A model generated the notes under the pieces. That model did not search any database, was not told the DNA's origin, and saw nothing but the letters and a program-made list of their open reading frames with translations. DNA of 64,000 nt from Anoplopoma fimbria (lineage: Eukaryota > Chordata > Actinopteri > Perciformes > Anoplopomatidae): the NCBI RefSeq assembly GCF_027596085.1, contig NC_072456.1:16134744-16198743 (forward strand). Reading direction: 5' to 3'. The translations under genes were made by a program, and so were the position numbers. Positions 51,780-63,870 of this stretch are shown here, piece by piece (position 1 is the stretch's first letter; every line of letters begins with the position of its first letter).

Positions 51780-53565
51780 ACCGGTAGTGCAAGTAAAAAG
51801 AAAGTTTTAAAAACCTATCTGTGTAACTAGAAGGCAAACCAAAGCCTTGGCAACATTTATCAATATTTTTTTCTGTAATGGTGGTTTTCTGTATTTAATT
51901 TTGCAGTACTGGTAGTTGTGTGTCCTGTAGGTGTGCAGTTATTTAGCTCCTTCTTAAAAGGTGAATTATGGTCACTTAAGGTGAATTTTTTGAATTTTTC
52001 TTACACAGTGGTCTCGGTGAATACTTGATACTGATTAACTGAAATGCTTCCACACAATAAAAGAAAACACATACGTGATGTTGACTGAAATTTTGCTATC
52101 TAAATGCACATTTTTGTTTTCCTTTATTTCCTTTCCAAATAGATCACAGCTCTGTCCAGCTCATAAAAAAAAATGACGAGCTATCTGAGGAAATATTCAC
52201 CAACCAATATATAAAATGTTAGCTCGTAAATAATACAACAAATCCCTGATGATTTTGCCATGCTGGGTAATAACCTGTCAAAATGACAAGTCATAAAAGA
52301 GGAGGCGGTGGTGCCTTTCATCTCAATGTCAGCTGAGCTAAAGGTTAACATACTTTTAGCATTGTGTGAGTTCCATGACATGATGAACCTTCTTCCTTTT
52401 ATATATTCCTTGTTGCAGTCAATGTGAATGACATGAACTGAGAGGAAATTAACATGGATCCAAACTGTTGACTAGAAATTTAATTACACTGAAATGGTCA
52501 ATAGGCAAACTGACACAACCACCAGCCAATTGCATACTGTTGTGCTTGCTTGACCGCCACTGTCATGTATACAAGTTGTTGACACATCTAATACAAATAC
52601 ACATGAAGATGATTCAAAAACCTGTTATACAATCCAAACATTGATAATGTAAACACAGCAGTCAGTCAGTTATTAGGCACAATTCTGACGTAAAATACGA
52701 TGCTACCTATCTAGTAAATAAAGCAACCTTTATACATTTTATTTAAATTCAAAATAAATATATTCTATTAACATTTGTTATGGCTTCATTAATGACATTA
52801 GGGAGATGACAGGAAATGAGGGACAAAGCGATGCAGCAAAGGTTATTGGTATGTCATTTGATATATACTTTGCTAGTTCATAGACAGGTTATAAGCAATT
52901 AATAAGAACAATTTTGTTGTGTCAGATTGTGGAAAAATAATCTCTGGCTGGTGTTTCTTAACTTTTACTAAAGCCTTTGGTTACAATTTATAAACCCTGT
53001 AAGTGTCATATGCGAATGGGACAAAAGGTACCCGAGTTTTCAGATGTATTCAGAGAAAGTCTAGAGACTGAAGCCCTTAAATATGTGCATTTTTGTCCTA
53101 CCATACTAGAGAACAGCCAGTAATATAATTTATCCTATTATCTCTGGGTCATGTGTTAATTATCTCGTTATAATCCATTTTAAGCAGGTGAGATGAATCT
53201 ATGTGGTGGCCATGATTGCTTATCCTGAAGCCCTGTTTCTGGATGTGCCCTGGATACATTATCTAGCCATGAACAATAAAATGCATCCACTCTGGGATTT
53301 GGGCATTTATCTTGCAATTAAGATTTCATTTTCATGATAATGAGCTTGTTGTCGCGATAAAACAATAGATAATTCACTTATAATCTGAAAATAACAGTGT
53401 AAAAAAGCTATTGTAACCACAGCCATTGTTGACTTCCCTGCTATACCCATATGGTGTACAGCAGATAAAGATCTGTAATGCTTCTGTGAATGTACCAATG
53501 AAATAAATGGGACTTTATACTTCCATGTGCAAGTTTATGAGTTATCTCACTAATTTTGTTTCCAG
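51780..53565. other. Intergenic, channel gene 3 to gene 4
   Basis: AT-rich with no clear exon. The signal-peptide exon expected for gene 4 should lie here, but none with an ATG, a hydrophobic core and a phase-1 donor could be identified. Confidence 0.4.
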
Positions 53566-54389
53566 ATTTTGTAGCTACATTGAATTGCACAAGCCCGACT
53601 CCTGAATCTTTGTTTTCCTCACTTGAGAAGAATTTATTCCCTAAAAAACTACTGCGACCTGTGAAAAGCTTTTCAAGTCCAATTAACATAACCATTGGTA
53701 TCACAGTGGTGGGAATTCTAGGAGTGGTGAGTCTACACAAACACGCTTTTACGACTGTACTTGAGCATGCATAACTTTTTTTTTATTAAGTTATGTTTGT
53801 AGTAATGAATTCAAATTCATAATTAATCTGTATAACTTGTTTATTTATTTAAAACATATGTTTCACCCATAGGATGAAAAATCCCAAACCCTGACAACAG
53901 TCTTGTGGCAAGTTCTAGTAAATTCTCAGAAGACTGAAAAAGTCTTTGCCCACGTAAATCCACTCTTTGCAGATTATAACATAATAACATCATCTTTGAA
54001 ATTATTATGATTGCATTAGTTTTTGTTTGTAGAAAAATGTGTCTTTTTTATATTACCAACATCAGAAATGTTCTATTGAATTTTTCTATTAACTTGACAT
54101 GATAAGTATATGCCTATTTGTTTGAAATTACTGAAATGGACTTAAATCAAACTTAAACTAAAGTTAATTTGGTTACATTGGCTGTTTTGAATGAAACATC
54201 ATACATTTATTGTTATTTTATGTAGTAAAACAGCTGAAATGAATGGCGTTTTCTAAGCTGTTAATCACATCGGTGTTGTTCCGTTTACTGTAGGAGTGGG
54301 ATATTGAGAGACTGAGCTGGGATGAAGAGGAATGTGGCACTAAAAGAGTCTCTGTCCCTCGAGAAAAGCTTTGGGTCCCAGACGTCCAT

Positions 54390-54395
<6 letters not shown>

Positions 54396-54469
<74 letters not shown>

Positions 54470-54479
54470 TAATAATAAT
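54396..54479. repeat. (AAT)n microsatellite eating a splice donor
   Basis: 28 units (one AAC) begin at the codon for the loop-A Asn of gene 4. In the paralogs this is followed by GAATT and a GT donor; here neither survives after the run. Confidence 0.93.
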
Positions 54480-55937
54480 CGTCCATTCTATTCATTTTTC
54501 TTTTTTTTATTGTGCAAATCAGACAAATCGGCTTAAAAGTAAAGTACGATCTGAAATATAAGCACTCAGAAAGTAATCTGTGACGTTGTAAACCTGAGAG
54601 GAGAGAGGTAAACCTCAATGCAGGTATACAGTATTAGAGTTGTTTGGTACTATGGAGCCTAAGGGAATGTACTTGATGCCCCATTTTTTAAATGATAAAA
54701 CTATGACTTTTGTTAGGTATAAAGAGACCAACTACGTTTTGTCAAAGGCAGTACAAGGAATTTTCCTTTTAGTGTTGATTGGTGGGCCCTGTGGACGAAA
54801 GTGGTAGTGTTTCCGAAACACCAGAATACCTCGGAGAGGGATATGAACCTTCTCGTCATGGTATTCTTCTCTTCTTTAAAAATGTCTTGGATTCATTAAG
54901 TAAGTAATTCATATTTAAAATGAGTTTTCTTTTCTATTTCAGCATGGACGAGAACAAATCTCCCAAGACTCCCTACGTCTACTTGATTAACACAGGTCAT
55001 GTATTTGATGATAAACCGATTAGAATGGTCAGCTCCTGCCTATTAGTAATCTACAATTTCCCCTTCGATATTCAAAACTGCACTCTGACCTTTGGATCAT
55101 ATCTCCACTTTGGTAAGCCTGCCTAAATATAAAATACAGTTCCTGAAGAATCTAATCTTTTAACTGTGTATATAAATAAAATCACTACAGGTGAAAAATT
55201 CAGAGATTTCTGGTGTAAGCAGTGATTGCAGTCATGTTTTAATAGGGCCTGAAGTAAATTAAAAAGAGTTGACTGAAAATTGGTGGTAAAATAAATGTGT
55301 GTGTGATGCAAGGTTACACTTGGCCTCAGTTTTTCTTTTGTCCATCACTCATATAATTTGACAAAGTCAGCTTTGAAAAGCCCTTTAACATCTGCAATTA
55401 AATGTTATGAAAGCTACAGACATAAGATGATTCAAGGCTCCACATCTGAAGAGATGCTGCAGGAGTCCCAAGATGTGTTGGTGACCAATGGGGTGTGGGA
55501 GCTTGCAGGTATCAGCGTAGCTCCTTCTACTCTGTCATTAGATGAGGGAAGCTACTCTGAGATCAAATACCGTGTAAGCAATATATTGTATGTATCATCC
55601 ACTTATACTGTATAAGTTTCAGGGTACTGTTGACTGTCTGCCTCTAAGTCTCACTCCAGACTTCTAAAGATATTTCCATGCACATCACTCCAAAAAAATG
55701 TCAGCATTTGTAGAATAACAAAATTACTATGTGACAAGAAAGTGAATCATTTGGCATCCCAATTCAGAAAGAAATAAAGATAGATAATCAAAGTGGACAA
55801 GAATTTAGAGGCGTTGTACCTGTGTCTCTTCCCAAGATCATTCTGAGACGTAGGCCAGTCCTTTATGTGGTGAACCTGCTGATCCCCAGCTGCTTCCTCA
55901 TCACAGTGGACCTCTTCAGCTTCCTGCTGCCCCCCCC

Positions 55938-56273
55938 CCCATTATTATTATATTCCTTTATTGATCCCCATGGGGGAAATTCAAGTGTTGCAGCAGCTCA
56001 ACTACACAGACACAGACAATAAATACACATACTATACAACTACACAGACACAGACAATAAATACACATACTATACAACTACACAGACACAGACAATAAAT
56101 ACACATACTATACAACTACACAGACAATAAATACACATACTATACAACTACACAGACAATAAATACACATACTATACAACTACACAGACACAGACAATAA
56201 ATACACATACTATACAACTACACAGACACAGACAATAATACACATACTATACAACAAAATACAACAAAATAGT
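55938..56273. repeat. Insertion with 38-bp minisatellite in gene 4 M1-M2 exon
   Basis: After a run of 11 C comes TTTATTGATCCCCATGGGGG, resembling the reverse complement of a fish LINE tail. Then seven tandem units of 38 or 32 bp follow (56003-56255), built on ACACAGACAATAAATACACA. The channel sequence resumes at GTGGACCG (56276). Confidence 0.9.
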
Positions 56274-58106
56274 AGTGGACCGTTCCTCCTTTAAGATGAC
56301 CCTCATCCTGGGCTACACCGTTTTCCTGCTCATCATGAACGACCTGCTGCCTGTCACTGGGGACACAACACCTCTCATCAGTGAGTGAGACCTGTGATAT
56401 TGTCACTTACTTTATTCCAAAGAAGGTTAAAGGATCATGAAATTCACTACTGCACATGTGCTTTTAAAGCCAAGAGCTTTGTTGACCAAACACACAGGTG
56501 TACTGAAGGCAAACTGAACAACTCAAGGGAGAAAAGTGATTATTATTATGTTCAAATTTCTGGATATGGACTATTAAGCAAGTTGCAGCAAAATTCGGAT
56601 TTAGGCCAAATCAAAAACGTTTCTATTGCCCAAGTTTGTGTGTGTGTATTGTGCAATCTGTCCTGAGATTTGTTATGTTTTGCTGAAATGCAAGGCATCC
56701 TCTGGGTTTGTCAGTGGCGGGCTTGTTGCTGCTGGAGGCTCCGCTGGAGTCTCAGCTGAAGGGCTTTCTGGTGAATCTGCAGGATTTCATCTGATTTTGC
56801 ACAAAATCCTACCCAGTGGCACAGCTGACAAACATAAAGAATAACTATATAAATACTACAATATATTTATAGACTTTATAAGCCATATAGATGCATCAGT
56901 ATTACATTTACTAGTCATTCTGCTGTTCCCTGCAACTAGCCAACAAAAGTTGTCCTTTTCATGCCATGGTTGTGCAGAAGCCGCAGTATTACCCAAATAG
57001 TTCAGTATCCATTGAAAACTGACACTGATATTTAACCTGTGTTGAAAAAAGACAAAAAAGTAAACAATTCAAAATCTAATTTGAGCCCTGGGAGTGATGG
57101 GGGGCTGTTTGTGTTCTGAGGAATGTCATCATCTATTGCAGCTCAAGAAGTAGATGATTAGGTTTCTCAAGGTTTAATGTCAGTGGTATTTCCCAAATAA
57201 AATCATATCCAGGTTATGACTGAGGACGGTTAAAAAGGTTACTGACATGCATATTAACATACAGTACTTAATTAGAAGTGTGCTGTATCATCTCTGTTTT
57301 TGTTGATTTTGTGTCTTGCAGACGTTTTCTTCTCCATCAGTCTTGCTCTGATGGTTGCCAGCCTGTTGGAGACCGTGTTCATCACTAATATCCAGTACAG
57401 CTCCAGCCAGTACAGCGACATGCCTCACTGGCTCAATGTCCTCGTGCTACGATATCTAGCTGTTGTAGTTTGTCTACCTCGAACGAAAAAAAAAGCATCC
57501 AAAAGACTTTCTTTCACGGCTCATCTAATACAGGTATATCATTATTATTTATTGACATCAACTAGGCACTAGAAAGTTGATGAGGCAAACTGAGATTTAG
57601 TTTGATCCCGTTTGTAGGGAGTTGGTGGTTAAATTCTTTGAAGCCCCAAGTGATATTTAAATGACTAAATAATCGATATGACTATGTTAAGTTACAAGAA
57701 AAACTAATATTTCTTTGTTAACTGTTATCTCCCATTTCTTAGAATCATTACATTTTGGAAAACAAAAAGTTTCAGGTGAATTCCAGAATCACCAACATCT
57801 CAGCGTTTCATCTTCAGAGCGTCTCTGGTGATACACCTCCAGTGAAACCCAACCCAACCCTTTCGATGCCGGCCCTGGATGAACTGAGGAAACTGAGCAG
57901 AGATCTCTTGGCCATCCGCCTCCAGATGGACAAACACTTCCAGGGGAGCAAAACCTCTCAGGAATGGCAAATGGTCGGGTTAGTCATCGACCATCTGCTG
58001 TCTGGGTTATGAGGGCTGACTCTTGTTGGACTTCCTCCTCAAAATTAAATTCGCTTTTTCCATCACTCTCCCCATTTCTATCATCCTCTCCTTTGCCCCT
58101 ACCTCT

Positions 58107-58221
58107 CCCTAGAATGTGAACCGGTCCTTGTTCAAGATTACCCCCTTCCTGGGCTACACCTTCTTCCTGCTCATCATGAACGACCAGCTGCCTGTCACTG
58201 GAAACACCACATCTCTCATAA
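58107..58221 (+). pseudogene. Orphan M2-M3 fragment of channel gene 2
   Basis: The sequence matches 43617-43732 of gene 2 with scattered changes: NVDRS has become [13 protein letters not shown] has become PFLGYTFF, and the donor AAGT has become AAAT. There is no upstream half of the exon. The following intron also matches. It is a relic of the segmental duplication, not an exon of gene 4. Confidence 0.9.
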
Positions 58222-59489
58222 ATCAGTTGACAAAACCCTAGTGAAAAAGTCACTTGAAGCCAAAAGTTCTGAAAAGTAAATGATGCAGCTGTTTTCTGTG
58301 AAAAAGTTTTTATATCACTGTACACTACCTGGCTAGCATAAAAAAAACAGCCAAACGAAGTTAGCCATTATCTGGTGATAACAGTGAAGCATTTAACAGA
58401 TAAAGTGAGATATGAGATTAAAACAGAGCTAAAAGGTAAGTGAATATTGGATTTAGAGAAACAGTATGTATAAATGTCTGAATAAATATAATTTCTAGAC
58501 ATCAGTCAGTATCAGTCATTCCTCGTGTCCTCTGCCCTCCGGCTTCTGTCAACCTGTCTGCTTTGTGTCAGCCAGTTGCTTGTGTAAACACAGTGACGGT
58601 GGATGAGAGACTTCGGACAGAGCCAATTGAATTAGGTTTCACTTTCGTTTACGTTTATGCCCGTGGTTGTGGCAAAGATGTTTTGAGAAAAGAATTGTCT
58701 TTTCACTTGGAAATATTTTATTGCACATACAGTTACAAGGGTTGTTCCCATTAATTGGAGTAATCTTCACTTTGTGCTTGTTGTGTTTGTTTGTGTCAAT
58801 GTGTGTGTAGTGGGAGGAAATGAGCAGACGGAGAAAGCTGAGCAAATGCGCGCTGCAGTGTGATAATAAATGCCACCAAAACATTATAAAGTACTAATAA
58901 AAAGCACAAGTAATGTGGGGGCTTATCGATACTACGGTCCTTAATTCGGACCGAATTAAGGACCGCCATTAATTCATTTTTAATTAATGGCTGTGTAGCA
59001 ACAAGGCTGTAAAGCCTGATGCAACAGCACAAAGTATATAATCCTGCGGGCTTAATATTAATCTTCTTATTCTCCTTCTTCCTTACAAAAGTTTGCCGTA
59101 TATCTCCTCCCACAACAAAGTGTGCCACATCAAATCGTGCGGCCTGATTGGGAATCATGTGCTATGACTTTTCTCAGAGATTCGCCCAGGGGTTTCCAGG
59201 GAAACCACGAAAAAAGGCGAGAAATTTCCCCATAGAGATGAATGCATTTTTGGCATGAAGAGACCTATAAAAACACTCAACTTTTGGCCCAAACTGACTC
59301 GCCATACTTTAACGTAGAAAAATTATTTGAAGTTTAAAACGTTAACAAAACGCTGGACTATATTGGGCCAAATGGGCATTTTGATAGCTAGCACAGATTT
59401 CATGACATCGGAGTTTAAGTTGCCTCAGTGCCCTAAAACATAACTCTTAAACAGTTAAATAGTAATTGAGAAAATGGACCCAAATATGA
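58222..59489. other. Rearranged intergenic segment
   Basis: A patchwork: pieces homologous to the gene 2 intron (to about 58450 and 58800-58945), hairpins at 58936-58991, and from 59000 to 59490 sequence with no match elsewhere in the window. The last three exons of gene 2 are absent. Confidence 0.6.
58936..58991. repeat. Two adjacent perfect hairpins
   Basis: Hairpin 1 has 14-bp arms at 58936-58949 and 58951-58964. Hairpin 2 has 10-bp arms at 58965-58974 and 58982-58991. The source copy at 44232-44245 has only the first arm (GGTCCTTAATT) and then diverges. Confidence 0.9.
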
Positions 59490-61120
59490 AAATCTTAACC
59501 TCTTGGGCCCAGTGTGTCCAAAAAGCATCTTAACTGAAAACACTTTTGATGACACTGATGGTCATAGTTCAGCAAGTGTCTCGTATCAAATCCCAAGAGT
59601 GGAAAACACCCTTAACTTATTGGGAAACAGGGCCTGATCTATAAGAAAATATATTCTAAACATAAACTGTTTCAGTTCCTTCTTTGCATTTCATTTTCAT
59701 ATTAACATGTATTGTTACACCTGAACTGTGTCTACCATTGTAGAAAAACATAAATTTTGATACAATACAATTGCAGGGCAGAGTAACTATTCACACTGAA
59801 AAGTGTAAAAACTGCCGATTAGAATGTAAATATATGCTGGGGAGAATCTGATGCATTACCTATGTTTCCCCCTGCACAAAATAAAGTTTTCCACTATAAT
59901 TTTTATAGCTTTCTTTTGACCCTTTTGTATTGTGTGTGATGCATACTTTGAGACACTCTAACTTTCAAATGTATTGGTAAGAAGTTACAATTTTTCTTTT
60001 GTTTTTTCGTACAATATTCATACAGCAATAAGCAAGAGAAAAATCTACTGAAAACTTCATTATAGTAGCTGTTTATAGTGTAAGAAAATTGGTTGTTTAT
60101 TTGGTCTGTGATTCTGAAATGCTTCAAACGGACCCTGAATATTTAAAAAGTCATGTATTCCCTTTCAATGTTATACAAGGATATCTTTCTCATTGCATAG
60201 CATGTTTAAAACCAAGCAATAAATACTATATGTGACACCGCCAGCGAACTCTGGCAATAAAGGTATGAGGACTCAGGCGCAGACAAATACCTAGTTGGAA
60301 CAGGTAGAATGAAGGCAATGGTCAGAAAAAGCCACCAGTTTGTTGGCTGTTGATTTCTGAGTCACAGAATTATAAAACAGCATAAAATTAAGATAAGTCA
60401 GTGGTTCGACACAACAGCACTGGAGAAGGGACCAGATTGTAACTCCCATCGGTGGAGGTGTTGAAAAATAAAATGGTTGAGTGCTTACCGCAGCTGTGGA
60501 ACAACAAGTCCTATCGTGTCCTATATGTTTAAAATCCATCTACACATGCTTCAATTTTGTGTGTTTTTCATTACTATGTATTTATATATTTGAATCGTCC
60601 TCATATGTACTTATTTGCATAGTTTGGAAATCTCCTAATTTTACTTCAGGTTTGTTTTGAAACTAAATATATCTACAGTTGAATAAGTTACTGGGGCAAC
60701 TAAATGTATATATTTATATATATATATACATACATATAAATATGCCCACTTGGAAGTCCTGTTCTGTGTTTGTTCGAAGAGTTATTATCTGAATGTACTC
60801 GCATTAGTATATGTCTGTGAGTACTTCTACTCATTTAACATATGTGTAAAACAAAGCTTGTTCCTACGAAGCAAACTAAATTATAGTGATTTACCATTTT
60901 TTTTGTTTAAGTTAACAATTTTTTTTTGTTTTGGGCTACGGTTAGGCATCTAGTGGTTATGGTTGAGTCTCCAGAGAATTAATGTTAGTCATTTCAATGT
61001 CCTGCTAAGTGGCACAAACAAGTGTCTGTGCATTTACACAGCCAGTATGAGCTCTCTTTGCTTTACACCTTAATAAGTCATTGGCTGTGGAGGATAGTTA
61101 GTCCATCAGAAACATCGAGG

Positions 61121-62311
61121 ATGAGTCTGTCTCAGAGGAGTACCAGCATCATCTCAGGTTTATTCTTAATGTCAGGTAATGATAACCCACTTTTATTCAC
61201 TACTTGATTGTTTCTAGTTGATTATGCATTTGATTTTCCAGACTGACGCACGTTTGGTTCTGAAACTTTATTGTTCCTCTTTCTGTGAATAATAAGCAAT
61301 ACTGTTATTATCATAGTAATATTATTGAATAGTTTATCCAAACAGTCTCAAATTAAAATGATCCTTATAGTGCTATGATACTAATGTCACCTAAACTGTT
61401 TTACCCTGACAAATTTGAATTGCTTGCATATCAGAATGTATAAATGGAGAAAAAACGTTAATCTATCATTTATCCATCAACTTTATTTCACACTTCTGAT
61501 AAAGAAAAAAAAGGTCATTCCACTTCGTCATGCTACATTATGATTGAAGAACATCTAGTAATTAAAGGATGTCAACGCATTTGTCCCCTGATATCATTAG
61601 GCAGAATATTGTTAGGACATTGATACAATGGTAATTCAAAACAACCTTTCTGGTCCGGGGCAGTGTCTCTTTGTTGCAGTAAACTGTCCTGTAAAGAAGG
61701 CCACAGTGGTCCAACTCATGAGTCCATGCAGGCTGTGTTTGACCTGAAACCCTTCAGGCCAGCAGTGAACCTCAGCAATCCCACCATAACTAACATCTCC
61801 TTCACCCTGTATGCTGTTTTGGGGGTGGTGAGTTTGTCAGTTAGTGATCTAAGAAAAATATTCAGAGCACCTAAAACAAGGTTAAAGAGATTTTGAGGCA
61901 TTTTATGATTTTTAGACTCTAACCTGATTTAAGAGGTAGCACTCAGTTTTATATGATGTTAACCTGTTGCCTACTATATTTCAGAATGAGAAAACCCAAA
62001 TACTCACTACCTTCTTGTGGCTGAGATTGGTAAGTTGCATGGAAAGACATAGTACACTGTCAATACATGTAATGTGATCTGATTCATCATGCGCCTGTAA
62101 ACAGGATCGCAAACAGAGAAAATGAGTAAACACAGGTAAACAGACATTTTAATTTCATGTTGGAAGTTTAACAAGTGTTATATCTGATTAATTCACTGCA
62201 GTACTGGCATCATGAGTTCCTGGTTTGGGACCCTGATGAGTGTGATGGTGTCACCAGGATTTCTCTCCCTGTGAATAACCTCTGGTCTCCCGACATCATA
62301 GTTTATGAGTT
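61121..62311 (+). CDS. 5-HT3 receptor-like channel subunit, gene 5 (5' part)
   Basis: Recent copy of gene 3; only the first four exons are in the window: 61121-61175, 61664-61827, 61985-62029 and 62202-62311, with the same lengths, phases and splice sites as gene 3. In the parts compared, the protein differs from gene 3 at two positions: LRL for LIL at the end of exon 3, and NNLW for NKLW in exon 4. The signal peptide [18 protein letters not shown] is identical. Loop A is again IVYEF. The cys-loop exon should begin about 11 bp beyond the window edge, since 63982-64000 matches the sequence just before that acceptor in gene 3. Whether the gene is intact cannot be told. Confidence 0.88.
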
Positions 62312-62345
62312 GTAAGTTCTTCAACTAGTTGCTTTTTTTTCTCTT

Positions 62346-63020
62346 TTTTTATGAATTCCTGACAGTTTAATACACATAAACTAAACATCTCATTACAAAG
62401 TAGTTATTGCCCTGAGACAGATGGGTGTACTTACCACCCATTTACATCCTGTAAAATGCCACTGTCACTGGTTAATACACCAACTCAGAAAGAGTGAACA
62501 GTGAACCCCATAAGCCCTAGGCCTACTTACTCACTATGAATAGTGGCCACCAATATAAAATAATAATTTATTCAGCTCCAACCAAGAGGTACTGAGACAG
62601 ATCTCGACAGAAGGAGATCAAGCCTCCTGCTTGAACCAGAGTTTCCGGCACATTTGGGAGCTGCTAACGAACCTCCAGTCCCATCCATAGAACCAAGCTG
62701 GCACACTGACAATTTGATGATACAAAAATGACAACTGCTGTGTCCTGATCTTTTGAATCAGCTTTATCATCGCTCCCTGATACATTAGTCCCAAAGGCAA
62801 CACCAGGTTCACAAATACAACATCTCCCTGGGATACCATAGTCACAGGGCAGTTTCTCCCTGGTCACTAAGAGGTCTGCCATTCGTCAAAATGATGCCAA
62901 GAAGTTGCCACAGGTTGTGGTCCTCCTCTGGACATAATGTCTTGTGTTGAAGAAACAGATGTGCCAGGGTCTTAGAGAGTGACAGCAATGTCCATCATGG
63001 GATCTTGGATGAACTAACAA
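62346..63020. other. Extra intron sequence in gene 5
   Basis: Not present in gene 3. The minus strand has an open frame (62618-62845) reading VFVNLVLPLGLMYQGAMI and onward, with a coding-like look but no family that I recognise. It may be transposon-derived. Confidence 0.3.
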
Positions 63021-63870
63021 GTTGATAGTCAAAACCAACCTCAGCCTCAGTTCTCCCCATTCAGACTATTGTGACAGACAGGCTGCCCCATCCACACTGC
63101 ACTCACAGAGCCGTAAACAAGAACAATCTCTCCAACATCCTTCCTGGTTAAGTTCACATTGGCTCCCAGTGCAAGCTTATCGTCTACGACTTAACTTCCG
63201 TCAACTCCATCCCGTCTCTGTGGACTCAGCACCGGCCCCGGCCCACTCCCTCATAACGTCATCATAACAACAGCACGTGAATTCAGCCAACCTCAGAACC
63301 CTACCCAAATCCTTCCGACCAATCACAAAAGACTGCATGAAACTCTGATCAACACCCAGACAACAAAGCAACAAAAGCCTAACCATCAACGAATTCATTC
63401 ATGCAACAACATTGATATCCTCCGTCTCACTGAAACATGGCAGGTGGAGATCACCCTCATGAAGTCCTGGAAACGCCAACTAGAGCGGCTCTCCAACAAA
63501 AGCGGCCACACAGTGCACACCCTGGCTTACAAGGAATACATAAAGCAATACAAATGGTCTCTCAATACTGCTTGCTCTACCTACTACTATGGCATCATCC
63601 ACTCCGGTTCAGCCAACCCCAATGTCCTCTTTTCCCCAATAAATAAACTCCTCAAACCTATTGACAATCTCACCCACTCCTTCACAGTAGAAAAATGTAA
63701 CTCTTTCCTGTCATACAAAACAAATATTGCAACCATCTACAACCAACTGGCCACTTCCAGCACCCCAAGCACTACACAAGGACCAGGGCCGATATGTCCA
63801 GGACTGATATGTCCAGGACCGATATGTCCAGGGCCGACGACACACTCCAAACACACAACACATGTCTGAC
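63020..63870 (+). mobile_element. LINE fragments, longer copy
   Basis: An RT C-terminal piece (SHWLPVQAYRLRL near 63160) and the endonuclease-RT linker seen in gene 3 ([20 protein letters not shown], then [15 protein letters not shown]). The linker frame is open over 141 codons here, whereas the copy in gene 3 is broken. The order is scrambled relative to an intact LINE. Confidence 0.75.

Larger units (their letters stand above)
53566..58012 (+). pseudogene. 5-HT3 receptor-like cys-loop channel, gene 4 (disrupted)
   Basis: Recognised exon remnants: 53566-53726, 53873-53917, 54294-about 54395, 54943-55112, 55371-55573, 55837-56380 (interrupted), 57322-57533 and 57743-58012. The cys-loop [16 protein letters not shown], Tyr at the loop-B position (GSYLH), M1 start, M2 and M3 ([16 protein letters not shown], here [16 protein letters not shown]) are recognisable. 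Lesions: (1) the end of the loop-A exon and its splice donor are replaced by an AAT microsatellite; (2) about 336 bp of foreign repeat DNA sit between M1 and M2, with an in-frame TAA at 56020-56022; (3) the last exon stops with TGA at 58010-58012, just as M4 should begin. No signal-peptide exon was found. It is very probably non-functional as a channel, although some exons keep good splice sites and frame. Confidence 0.88.

Noticed and set aside
54218..54618. Poly-Leu and poly-Tyr minus-strand frames
   Set aside because: Translations of the AAT microsatellite.
58107..58221. Exon of channel gene 4
   Set aside because: It matches gene 2 exon sequence and its following intron, lies after the last exon of gene 4, and gene 4 already has its own M2 segment at 56276-56380.
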